Of a stretch of 11,310 nucleotides of DNA, positions 5,441 through 11,310 are shown one piece after another. The stretch lies in contig JARRJY010000117.1 of the NCBI GenBank assembly GCA_037388705.1, forward strand, positions 1 to 11,310. The letters are read 5' to 3'. Each line of letters begins with the position of its first letter. The stretch's first letter is position 1. Source of the stretch: JARRJY01 sp037388705. Its GTDB lineage: Bacteria > Pseudomonadota > Gammaproteobacteria > UBA6429 > Thiohalophilaceae. The notes under the pieces are model-generated. The model was not told the DNA's origin. It saw only the letters and a list, made by a program, of their open reading frames with translations, and made no database searches. A program made the position numbers and the translations under genes.

Positions 5441-6735
5441 CTACATCAAGGACTCAAGCTGCCGGATGACTTTATCCGTATCCCAGTGAATGGCAGCATT
5501 AACGCCATAATGAATTTTACCATCCATACCAATCACAAAAGTCGAAGGGAAAGCCACCACTTTCCATTTTTTTGACAATGTACCATCCTCGTCGAGCAAT
5601 ACCGGGAAGTCTACCTTAACTTTTTTCATGAAATTGCTGATTCGATCCGGCGTTTCAGCATAATTGATAGATATAAGCTGGAAAGGTTTTCCCTGCATTT
5701 TCATTTTTAGCCGGTTGAGTGAGGGAATTTCTTCTATACATGGTGTACACCAGGTTGCCCAGAAATTTATCAGCGTAACCTTTCCTTTTAAATTATCAAG
5801 GGTGAAAGTTTTTCCTGTCTTGTCTTTTAAAGTGAATGGCTCAGGTTTGACCTGGCCATGATACCTGGTCAATTCAACATTCAGTCCACTACTAGTGAAA
5901 GACTTTTTTTCCTCAGGCAGGTTAATGGCAACATCAGGAATTTTATGGTTATCCAGCAAATTAATAGCACGCTTTATCTTTACTGGAAGATTTTTCAATA
6001 CTGTAAATGTTTCAGGAGATTTATCTTCCTCATAAAAAATAAACGTTGTCCCCTTGAGAATCTCGGAATAGACGGGAGCATTTTTTTGTAATGCTTGAAG
6101 CACTACTGGGAAGTGTCCGCGGCTACCATTTTTTTCTTCCTGGAATATATATACAGGGATGTTGGTCGCATTAATAATTTTAACAAAGGTGGGTGCTGCA
6201 CCTAGCGTGGGTACATGAGTATAAAAATACGGAGAAAAAAGAATAACACCAGTCAGCCTGGCTTTTTNNNNNNNNNNNNNNNNNNNNNNNNNNNNNNNNN
6301 NNNNNNNNNNNNCCAGGTATGGGCGCCTCGTAATACAGGAATGCCTCCATAGCCACTGCTGATAATAACTACCTGGTATCGCCCCTTGTCAGATAATTTT
6401 TCTACCAGATCAGCAATTACTTCACCGGGAACTTTTCGCATAGACTCGGCACCACCTGGCATAAACAAGCTTTCTGTAATATTAACAAACCAGACCTGCA
6501 TACCTGCCGCAGCTAGTTTACTGGCAGCTTGCTTGTGGCGTTCCTGGATGCCGTAATTAGGGCCAACCCACAAAATCCTTGTCGATGTATTTTTGCCGTA
6601 CACTTCAAAGGTAATTTCATCTCCACTGGCGATGTCGACAGTTTGTTGGCGGCTATTTGCGTACGTGCTATTTGCCAGCAGGGCAAAAAGTATTAATGCA
6701 CCTGATAACAGGTTACCGGGCAAAAGTTTATTCAT
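5441..6735 (-). CDS. Secreted alpha/beta-hydrolase-like domain fused to TlpA-type thioredoxin
   Basis: I read this as one gene broken by the 45-N gap at 6268-6312. Upstream part (6735-6313, 141 residues): signal peptide (about 1-26, hydrophobic LLSGALILFALLA) then an alpha/beta-hydrolase-like N-terminus: strand TRILWVGPN, helix QAASKLAAAGMQ, strand VWFVNI, and an elbow S126-S-G-Y-G-G131. Downstream part (from 6267): the frame ending in the thioredoxin is open through KARLTGVILFSPYF, continuing the hydrolase fold, and reaches the thioredoxin active site WATWCTPC (cysteine codons at 5747-5749 and 5738-5740) and cis-Pro in FPSTFV (P at 5546-5548). The two parts sit in different frames; they join only if the true gap length is 1 mod 3. 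Total length is about 430 residues. The elbow lacks a Ser nucleophile. The start overlaps ppnP by 8 bp. Confidence 0.8.
6268..6312. other. Assembly gap (45 N)
   Basis: A run of 45 undetermined bases inside the hydrolase-like/thioredoxin gene. Its stated length conflicts with an uninterrupted frame, so the count is probably an estimate. Confidence 0.99.
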
Positions 6736-7009
6736 AAGTACAAAAGTAGGCAGTATCTATAGTGACTTTAAGCTGGAAAACCTGGTTGGCCTCGACGATG
6801 AAAGAATCACCAGCATTAAACAGAGTATAGGTATCACTACCGGGTAGCTTGACCTCAAGTACGCCCGATACCACGGTCATGGTTTCTTTTTGCGACGTGC
6901 CGAATTCGTATTCGCCGGGTGCCATTACGCCGACCGTGGCAGGAAGTGTTTCTGTTTGCAGGCTGATGGATTTAACGTTTCCATCAAAATATTCATTTAC
7001 TTCTAGCAT
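6728..7009 (-). CDS. ppnP: Pyrimidine/purine nucleoside phosphorylase
   Basis: A 93-residue protein of the PpnP (formerly YaiE/DUF1255) family, which has a small cupin fold and cleaves many purine and pyrimidine nucleosides with phosphate to base and ribose 1-phosphate. Family features are plain: the start MLEVNEYFDGNVKSI, the motif VGVMAPGEYEFGTS, the ETMTVVSGVLEVKLPG strand and turn, and AGDSFIVEANQVFQL. The length is the same as the E. coli protein to within a residue or two. No signal peptide, so it acts in the cytoplasm, in nucleoside salvage. Its end overlaps the start of the secreted hydrolase-like/thioredoxin gene by 8 bp; the link between a cytoplasmic salvage enzyme and an exported redox protein is not obvious. 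The start at ATG 7009 has only a weak Shine-Dalgarno. Confidence 0.95.
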   Translation of the reverse strand: MLEVNEYFDGNVKSISLQTETLPATVGVMAPGEYEFGTSQKETMTVVSGVLEVKLPGSDTYTLFNAGDSFIVEANQVFQLKVTIDTAYFCTYE

Positions 7010-7075
7010 GTGATATGTCCGGTAGACTTCTAAACGGGATTGAATTCTAACATATGAATGAAGGACATTAATAAT

Positions 7076-7100
7076 GAAAAATGCTCCACTAAAGGGGCAT
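7076..7100 (-). terminator. Possible weak intrinsic terminator after the YdcH-family gene
   Basis: On the minus strand ATGCCCC (7100-7094) can pair with GGAGCAT (7087-7081) with one C-A mismatch around a 6-nt loop, and the strand continues into T-rich sequence TTTTTCATT. It follows the YdcH-family gene's stop at 7129 by about 30 bp. The stem is short and imperfect, so it may be only a weak terminator. Confidence 0.35.
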
Positions 7101-7128
7101 CGAGTTAAGGATAGATTTTTATTGCAGT

Positions 7129-7365
7129 TTAGGCCTGTAACATGGCAAATAATTCATCTTTCATGAGTAAACGTTTTTTCTTAAGCTCTTCAACATACTC
7201 ATCTGAGGGTGTTTCAATCCCTTCTTCAATACGATGGATTTCATGATCGACTTCGTGGTATTCAGCAAAAATTTTTGCAAAATGCTTATCACTGATTTTA
7301 AGTTCATGGATACGATCTTTATATTCCGGTAATTCGTGTAGCAGGTCATGTTTCTCAAGTGGCAT
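7129..7365 (-). CDS. YdcH-family (DUF465) small protein
   Basis: A 78-residue, highly charged, all-helical protein. The signature runs from HELPEYKDRIHELKISDKHF through EYHEVDHEIHRIE to ELKKKRLLMKDELFAML, matching YdcH/DUF465 proteins, which are predicted to form a helical hairpin; no biochemical role is established. No membrane segment or signal peptide; cytoplasmic. ATG at 7365 is preceded by ACAGGA at a suitable spacing (core AGGA, about 8 bp). It lies 97 bp downstream of purT on the same strand and may be cotranscribed or have its own promoter; a weak terminator-like hairpin follows at 7076-7100. I do not see a link to its neighbours' functions. Confidence 0.9.
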   Translation of the reverse strand: MPLEKHDLLHELPEYKDRIHELKISDKHFAKIFAEYHEVDHEIHRIEEGIETPSDEYVEELKKKRLLMKDELFAMLQA

Positions 7366-7462
7366 AGTTTTTATCCTGTAAAGAAAATATATTAACTGAA
7401 ATTATCTTCTCTTTATTCCAGGTTGAAAAACTTGATCAGGATCATGAAAAAGAATATTTTTC

Positions 7463-8662
7463 TTATTTAACGGGGGTCACTTTGGAAGCCGCCAGTTTGG
7501 CACGTTCGCGGCAATCATTAATTTCATTGCCATAAGCCAGTGCTACTCCCATTCGGCGACGCGTAAAGGATTCCGGTTTGCCAAACAGGCGTAAATCCGT
7601 ATCTTGTATAGCCATCGCCTGCTCGATATTTTCAAAATGGATGCCTTTTTCATTCATCCCACCATAAATAACAGCGCTGGCACCTGGGTTGCGTAAGCGG
7701 GTTGATACAGGTAAGCCAAGAATAGCCCGGGTGTGAAGTTCAAATTCATTCTGGTGTTGAGTTACCATGGTCACCATACCGGTATCATGAGGTCGCGGAC
7801 TGACCTCGCTGAACCATACCTTGTCACCTTTGATAAAAAGCTCTACGCCAAACAGACCGCAGCCGCCAAGGCTGGATGTGATTTTACTGGCAATGTCACG
7901 GGCTTTTTTCATTGCCAGGTCGGTCATCGGTTGAGGCTGCCAGCTTTCCACGTAATCACCTTGTTCCTGGCGATGGCCAATAGGTTCACAAAAGGACGTG
8001 AGGGTGTTGCCAGTTTCATCAAGAGAACGCACTGTTAGTAAAGTGATTTCGTATTCAAAGTTAATCATTTCTTCAACGATAATACGACCCTGGTTAACTC
8101 GACCTGCCTGCCCGGCATAATGCCAGGCTTGTTCAATATCACTGGCGCTGTGAATCGTTGACTGACCTTTACCTGAAGAGGACATGACCGGTTTAACAAT
8201 GCAGGGATAACCAATATCGTTATCAATCGCCTGTTGTAATCCTTCAAGGCTGTTGGCAAAGGCATATTTTGAAGTTGCCAGCCCCAGTTCTTCAGCAGCC
8301 AGGCAACGGATACCTTCACGATTCATGGTTAACTGGGTCGCGCGTGCCACGGGGATCACTTTTGCCAGGCCATCCTGTTCTATACGAGCCAGTTCATCGG
8401 TAGCAATGGCTTCGATCTCTGGCACAATTAAATGGGGTCGTTCCTTTTCTACCAGCTCTCTTAAAGCTTTTGCATCTGTCATATCAATTGCATGGAAACG
8501 ATGAGCCACCTGGTGACCCGGTGCATTTATGTAGCGATCCACGCCAATCACTTCCACGCCAAGACGTTGCAAGGCAATGATGACTTCCTTGCCCAGTTCA
8601 CCACAGCCTAGCAGCATCACCCGGGTTGCAGAAGGTGATAAAGGGGTGCCAATTCGAGTCAT
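7463..8662 (-). CDS. purT: Formate-dependent phosphoribosylglycinamide formyltransferase (GAR transformylase 2)
   Basis: A 399-residue ATP-grasp enzyme; E. coli PurT is slightly shorter. It makes formyl-GAR from GAR, formate and ATP in purine biosynthesis in the cytoplasm, an alternative to the folate-dependent PurN. N-terminal nucleotide-fold domain with GCGELGKEV (19-27). ATP-grasp part with VKPVMSSSGKGQS (156-167), EVSPRPHDTGMVT (286-298) and the C-terminal GKPESFTRRRMGVALA region. I chose ATG 8662, which has AGGA 6 bp before it; the open frame extends to a TTG at 8677 that has no comparable site. The 182-bp divergent space upstream holds a nested palindrome at 8725-8757 but no recognisable PurR box. 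Not expected to be cotranscribed with the DUF2189 gene, which is divergent. Confidence 0.97.
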   Translation of the reverse strand: MTRIGTPLSPSATRVMLLGCGELGKEVIIALQRLGVEVIGVDRYINAPGHQVAHRFHAIDMTDAKALRELVEKERPHLIVPEIEAIATDELARIEQDGLAKVIPVARATQLTMNREGIRCLAAEELGLATSKYAFANSLEGLQQAIDNDIGYPCIVKPVMSSSGKGQSTIHSASDIEQAWHYAGQAGRVNQGRIIVEEMINFEYEITLLTVRSLDETGNTLTSFCEPIGHRQEQGDYVESWQPQPMTDLAMKKARDIASKITSSLGGCGLFGVELFIKGDKVWFSEVSPRPHDTGMVTMVTQHQNEFELHTRAILGLPVSTRLRNPGASAVIYGGMNEKGIHFENIEQAMAIQDTDLRLFGKPESFTRRRMGVALAYGNEINDCRERAKLAASKVTPVK

Positions 8663-8724
8663 AATGTTTCCTGTCAATTAAGAAGTGAGAAAAAGATTAT
8701 TGTCATTTGTTTAGCTTACTACTC

Positions 8725-8757
8725 AGGTAAATTTGCCTCAATATTGATATTTTACCT
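8725..8757. repeat. Nested palindrome between purT and the DUF2189 gene
   Basis: Outer arms AGGTAAA (8725-8731) and TTTACCT (8751-8757) enclose a perfect 10-bp palindrome TCAATATTGA (8738-8747), offset 1.5 bp from the outer centre. A T6 run overlaps and follows the right arm. Both flanking genes start away from it, so it may be an operator or a stable element in the shared promoter region. It resembles a terminator but no gene ends just upstream. Confidence 0.35.
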
Positions 8758-8844
8758 TTTTTAACTGGGCAGACCCTGTTTGCTGCGCTAGATTTATAGT
8801 ATTCAACAATAATAAATCACAAAGAAGTTCAAGATGGAGGAAAC

Positions 8845-9633
8845 ATGGGATCCGTTGATAAATTTCCGGTAGACAGTTCAGCACCTGAAAATTTACCTTT
8901 TGTTGCACCATGTCATGTGCTTGATTGCCATGCGCCTTTTCGCTGGTTAAAACTGGGCTGGCAGGATTTAAAACAGGCTCCCAGGCAAAGCTTGGCATAT
9001 GGCATTTTTATGGTCATTCTTAGCTACCTGGTGAGCTTCATGGCTTATAAACTGGGAAGCTATGTTTTGTTACTGAGCACTTTATCGGGCTTTGTTTTTA
9101 TTGCGCCAGTACTGGCTATTGGCCTTTATTCCATCAGTTGCCAGATTCAACGCGGTGAGAAACCGGTACTTGGCCGATGTTTGCAGGACGGTATTAAACA
9201 CCTTTCAAACGAAATGATCTTTGCAGTTATTATGCTGGTTATTTTCCTGGTGTGGGCACGCGCCGCTTCCATGGTCCATATCTTTTTTCCTGAGAAGACA
9301 AATCCTGAGTGGTCAGAACTGATTACCTTCTTTGCAGTAGGTTCAGCAGTTGGTTCTATTTTCGCTACCGTCATGTTTTGTAGTAGTGCATTTTCATTAC
9401 CGATGATCATGGAAAGGAAGGTTGACGTGGTAACAGCTGTTGTGACCAGTATAAATGCGGTACTAAGAAACAAGCTGGTTATGCTGGTATGGGCAAGTTT
9501 GATCGTGTTACTCATCGCATTGGGCTTCTTCACGGCAATGTTGGGCCTGGTTATAATTTTACCATTGCTGGGGCACGCTACCTGGCATGCTTACCAGGAA
9601 ACGATCGACGCATCGGCATGGCCAAAAGGCTAA
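8845..9633 (+). CDS. DUF2189 integral membrane protein
   Basis: A 262-residue polytopic protein with about six hydrophobic segments: near residues 47-66, 71-98, 124-144, 162-185 and 211-242 (two). It starts with a polar cytoplasmic or periplasmic segment containing HVLDCHAPFRWLKLGWQDLKQAP, a feature of DUF2189 proteins, and ends HATWHAYQETIDAS. The family is found in Proteobacteria and is often encoded near cytochrome c oxidase genes; here it has a rhodanese downstream instead. The molecular role is unknown. ATG at 8845 follows a strong Shine-Dalgarno GGAGG (8836-8840); an ATG at 8834 is in a different frame and is part of that site. It is divergent from purT and begins a small plus-strand run with the rhodanese gene 29 bp later. 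Confidence 0.9.
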   Translation: MGSVDKFPVDSSAPENLPFVAPCHVLDCHAPFRWLKLGWQDLKQAPRQSLAYGIFMVILSYLVSFMAYKLGSYVLLLSTLSGFVFIAPVLAIGLYSISCQIQRGEKPVLGRCLQDGIKHLSNEMIFAVIMLVIFLVWARAASMVHIFFPEKTNPEWSELITFFAVGSAVGSIFATVMFCSSAFSLPMIMERKVDVVTAVVTSINAVLRNKLVMLVWASLIVLLIALGFFTAMLGLVIILPLLGHATWHAYQETIDASAWPKG

Positions 9634-9662
9634 CGGCCAGGATGCCCGGATAGTATTTTTTA

Positions 9663-10074
9663 TGGGTAACTGGTTGCATGAATTACACGCTGGTATCAGG
9701 GCAGTGACGAAAGGAGAGNNNNNNNNNNNNNNNNNNNNNNNNNNNNNNNNGTCGGCCACCCAACTGGTGCTATCCATATCCCGTGGATTGATGAACCTGA
9801 CTGGAATATCAATCCGAACTTTGTTCGTGAAATTCGTCAACTGGTTTTAGGTGGCATCGCGCATAATACGGGCAGTGGCCAGAATAACGTTCCCATCGTA
9901 TTGATATGCCGTAGTGGTAAGCGATCGCGTGAAGCAGGTCAATTGCTTATCAAGGAAGGTTTTAACCAGGTTTATAATATAAAAGATGGTTTTGAAGGAG
10001 ACCTGGATGAACACCACCACCGGAGTACCGTTGGTGGCTGGCGTTTTGCAGGGTTACCCTGGGAGCAGTGCTAG
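9663..10074 (+). CDS. Rhodanese-like protein, N-terminus damaged by assembly gap
   Basis: The sequence from 9751 to 10074 codes for the C-terminal 107 residues of a rhodanese domain: VGHPTGAIHIPWIDEPDW, then the catalytic loop C-R-S-G-K-R-S and the end DEHHHRSTVGGWRFAGLPWEQC. Rhodanese proteins carry sulfur as persulfide on the loop cysteine, moving sulfane sulfur to acceptors. The N-terminal strand with its DVR-type motif is missing in the 32-N gap (9719-9750). Two starts are open: ATG at 9663 (MGNWLHELHAGIRAVTKGE before the gap), which needs a gap length of 1 mod 3 to join in frame, or an ATG in the gap after AAGGAGAG just before it. The stop overlaps the convergent 74-residue gene by 4 bp. 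The start is uncertain; the 3' part is secure. Confidence 0.85.
9719..9750. other. Assembly gap (32 N)
   Basis: Undetermined bases inside the rhodanese gene. Around 100 bp would be needed for a complete N-terminal part if coding begins at or near the gap, so the count is likely nominal. Confidence 0.99.
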
Positions 10075-10295
10075 TCCAGTGCCGGACCTAAAATAAAATT
10101 AACGATTTCGAAACCGTGATCTTCCAGAGCTGCGGAAACATCTTCCCAGCTATAATCCGGATTCTCTTCCTCGACATCAGAAATAATTCCGGTAACATGC
10201 CTGAATACTTCATGTTCCTCGAAGTCATCAGGAATTTTTACCAGCCGGGTGGCCTTGTAATCATGTGCGGGGAGAATCATTATCCGGGTTTGCAT
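10071..10295 (-). CDS. Small acidic protein of unknown function (74 aa)
   Basis: A 74-residue acidic protein. It starts MQTRIMILPAHDYKATRLVK, has IPDDFEEHEVFRHVTGIISDVEEENPDYSWEDV in the middle, and ends HGFEIVNFILGPALD. The sequence has the look of a conserved gammaproteobacterial small protein, but I cannot name a family. It is predicted to be cytoplasmic with an alpha-beta layout. The gene begins 15 bp after the OsmC-family gene stops, on the same strand, so it is probably the last gene in an sprT-osmC-type run. Its stop codon shares the CTAG palindrome with the stop of the convergent rhodanese. No catalytic residues can be pointed to. Confidence 0.8.
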   Translation of the reverse strand: MQTRIMILPAHDYKATRLVKIPDDFEEHEVFRHVTGIISDVEEENPDYSWEDVSAALEDHGFEIVNFILGPALD

Positions 10296-10310
10296 AATTG
10301 TACCTTTTGG

Positions 10311-10715
10311 TTATTGTGTTTTTATCTCAAACTGAATGTCTTCTAATAACGAAATGGTTTCATGTACGGGGCAATGCTCGGCAACACTCTGTATTGCCAT
10401 GCGGGTACACTCATCATCACACCTTGCATTGGGAAGATGAATGGTCACTTTTATATTGGTGAAACGGGTAGGATGATCGGCGCTGTCATAATCGACATCC
10501 ACAGACATATCTGATGGGTCCAGGTGGTGAGTATCACAGAAATGTCTTACCAGCACACCAACACAAGAGCCAATTGAGGCCATAAACAGTTGCGGTGGCA
10601 TAGGCGCCGTATTATTACCTCCCCATGACTCAGGACCTTCTATCAATATCTTGTGATCACCAAGCCGTGATTCAAACAACATGCCTTCTTTCAGGTGTGT
10701 AGTTACTTTTCCCAT
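10311..10715 (-). CDS. OsmC/Ohr-family protein
   Basis: A 134-residue OsmC-superfamily protein. Key cysteines are C51 in ASIGSC51VGVLVRHFC60 and C115 in AEHC115PVHETI, matching the peroxidatic and resolving positions of OsmC/Ohr, which reduce organic hydroperoxides with dithiol partners. The C-terminal CPVHxTI motif is characteristic. It could equally belong to the OsmC-like (YhfA) branch, whose substrates are not known. No signal peptide; cytoplasmic. It lies 20 bp downstream of sprT and 15 bp upstream of the small acidic gene, so all three are probably one operon. The ATG at 10715 lacks a good Shine-Dalgarno. Confidence 0.93.
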   Translation of the reverse strand: MGKVTTHLKEGMLFESRLGDHKILIEGPESWGGNNTAPMPPQLFMASIGSCVGVLVRHFCDTHHLDPSDMSVDVDYDSADHPTRFTNIKVTIHLPNARCDDECTRMAIQSVAEHCPVHETISLLEDIQFEIKTQ

Positions 10716-10735
10716 ATATCACGCTTACTTGGTCA

Positions 10736-11275
10736 TTACCCGTTGGTTGAAAATTGTAGTTCACTTTTACAGTTTGGACAAAAATAGCGTCGTTGTCCGC
10801 GAGTAATCAGGTTATGCCGGCGTGAGGTTAACTGGAAACTATTGCAATTACACTGGTACCGGAAATGCCGATAAGTACGTTGTGGTATCCCCTGCAAATC
10901 AAACTGATGGGTGCGTTGTGGTTTGGCACCAAGAAGATGCATCATGGCTTTCCATTCCTTTCCATGCGGGCGCACGTTTTTAATGCCATAGAGCATATCA
11001 ACAAGGTAATGAGCGACCTCGTGGGGAATGGTGTCGTTGAAGTTTTCTTTATAATACCGGGCAAACAGGTAAGGATTGAAACGTAACAGCCGGTTACCAG
11101 CCTGCAATTTATACATTCCGGCAGCTCGACCCTTGAGGTCAAAATAGACAGGAATAACCGGAAAAGCCTGCTGCAGTTTCAGTTCAGCAAGCTTGATATA
11201 ACGCACACTCTCATCCCGCACTTGTTGCTGTTGTGTTTGCGTTATGGGATCAATCATGTCCATACGCACAAGCAT
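10736..11275 (-). CDS. sprT: SprT-family zinc metalloprotease-like protein
   Basis: A 179-residue SprT-like protein, slightly longer than E. coli SprT. The metalloprotease motif is H85-E-V-A-H89, a third ligand is expected at H104 in RPHGKEWK, and RTHQFDLQ follows. The C-terminal zinc ribbon has C142-N-C144 and C166-P-N-C169. SprT domains are related to the DNA-protein crosslink protease SPRTN; the bacterial role is not settled. No signal peptide; cytoplasmic. The start is ATG at 11275, but ATG codons at 11263 and 11257 are also possible and no start has a good Shine-Dalgarno. It heads the sprT-osmC-small acidic run. An inverted repeat at 11249-11287 covers its first codons. Confidence 0.93.
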   Translation of the reverse strand: MLVRMDMIDPITQTQQQQVRDESVRYIKLAELKLQQAFPVIPVYFDLKGRAAGMYKLQAGNRLLRFNPYLFARYYKENFNDTIPHEVAHYLVDMLYGIKNVRPHGKEWKAMMHLLGAKPQRTHQFDLQGIPQRTYRHFRYQCNCNSFQLTSRRHNLITRGQRRYFCPNCKSELQFSTNG

Positions 11276-11287
11276 AACATGATTGAT
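11249..11287. repeat. Inverted repeat across the sprT start
   Basis: ATCAATCATG (11249-11258) and CATGATTGAT (11278-11287) are perfect 10-bp arms with a 19-bp spacer that holds the possible start codons at 11275 and 11263; the inner start at 11257 lies in the left arm. It may be a regulator site or an mRNA hairpin able to hide the start. Since one arm lies in the coding region, chance is possible. Confidence 0.45.
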
Positions 11288-11310
11288 ATGACGGGAAACC
11301 CCGCCAGTTG

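Noticed and set aside
6101..6103. GTG at 6103 as the start of a separate thioredoxin gene
   Set aside because: The frame continues upstream to the gap with protein-like sequence and no better start signal, and the resulting protein would have no signal peptide despite a TlpA-type domain.
6253..6267. Stop codon directly after the first gap in the frame of the hydrolase-like gene
   Set aside because: It only appears if exactly 45 N are correct. The other frame is open across the gap edge and reads as a continuing fold into the thioredoxin, so I treat the stop as an artefact of gap sizing.
7440..7462. Possible purT terminator in the AT-rich repeat GAAAAAGAATATTTTTCTT
   Set aside because: The stem would be almost all A-T pairs with no G-C base to stabilise it, so I do not list it.
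8663..8677. TTG at 8677 as the purT start
   Set aside because: The ATG at 8662 has an AGGA site at good spacing and gives a length nearer to known PurT proteins.
8725..8760. Intrinsic terminator at the palindrome with T-run
   Set aside because: The AT-rich 7-bp stem has a 19-nt loop, and no gene ends upstream on that strand, so it is listed as a repeat.
8834..8836. ATG at 8834 as the start of the DUF2189 gene
   Set aside because: It is out of frame and overlaps the Shine-Dalgarno of the ATG at 8845.
9147..9533. Long minus-strand open frame inside the DUF2189 gene
   Set aside because: It is a shadow of the plus-strand coding sequence, which has membrane segments and a strong ribosome-binding site.

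Overview
The window reads as a stretch of gammaproteobacterial chromosome of moderate GC content. Protein similarity suggests this: PurT, SprT and PpnP resemble the enterobacterial versions, and YdcH-like and DUF2189 proteins are typical of Proteobacteria. Genes are tightly packed and partly overlapping. A sulfur-oxidising or similar autotrophic lineage would fit the wealth of thiol-redox proteins, but that is only a guess. I see no rRNA, tRNA, CRISPR array or transposase. Two runs of N (6268-6312 and 9719-9750) are assembly gaps, and each interrupts a gene.

Layout. (1) 1-875, minus: a two-component pair, an OmpR-type response regulator followed by the start of its histidine kinase, cut by the window edge. 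(2) 965-2901, minus: a four-gene run of ScsD-like thioredoxin, secreted protein of unknown function, TlpA-like thioredoxin and small CxxC protein, with 0, -4 and 15 bp between genes. (3) 3020-3451, plus: a membrane-anchored winged-helix protein, divergent from group 2. (4) 3457-4517, minus: a PlsC-type acyltransferase and a small conserved-looking protein. (5) 4606-5437, plus: a cytoplasmic DsbA/FrnE-like protein overlapping a small single-pass membrane protein. (6) 5441-7009, minus: ppnP overlapping a secreted protein that I read as an alpha/beta-hydrolase-like domain fused to a TlpA-type thioredoxin, broken by the first gap. (7) 7129-8662, minus: a YdcH-family protein and purT. (8) 8845-10074, plus: a DUF2189 membrane protein and a rhodanese damaged by the second gap. 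(9) 10071-11275, minus: sprT, an OsmC-family gene and a small conserved-looking protein.

The common theme is thiol chemistry. Three envelope thioredoxin-fold proteins (CPVC, CGPC and CTPC sites), one cytoplasmic CSWC protein, a rhodanese and an OsmC-type protein all lie within about 9.5 kb. The most unusual item is the hydrolase-like/thioredoxin fusion: its nucleophile elbow carries Gly where a catalytic Ser is expected, so the first domain is probably a non-catalytic module that brings a substrate to the thioredoxin. The second is the ScsD-like / two-cysteine protein / TlpA-like cassette, where the middle protein is a plausible substrate of the reductases on either side.
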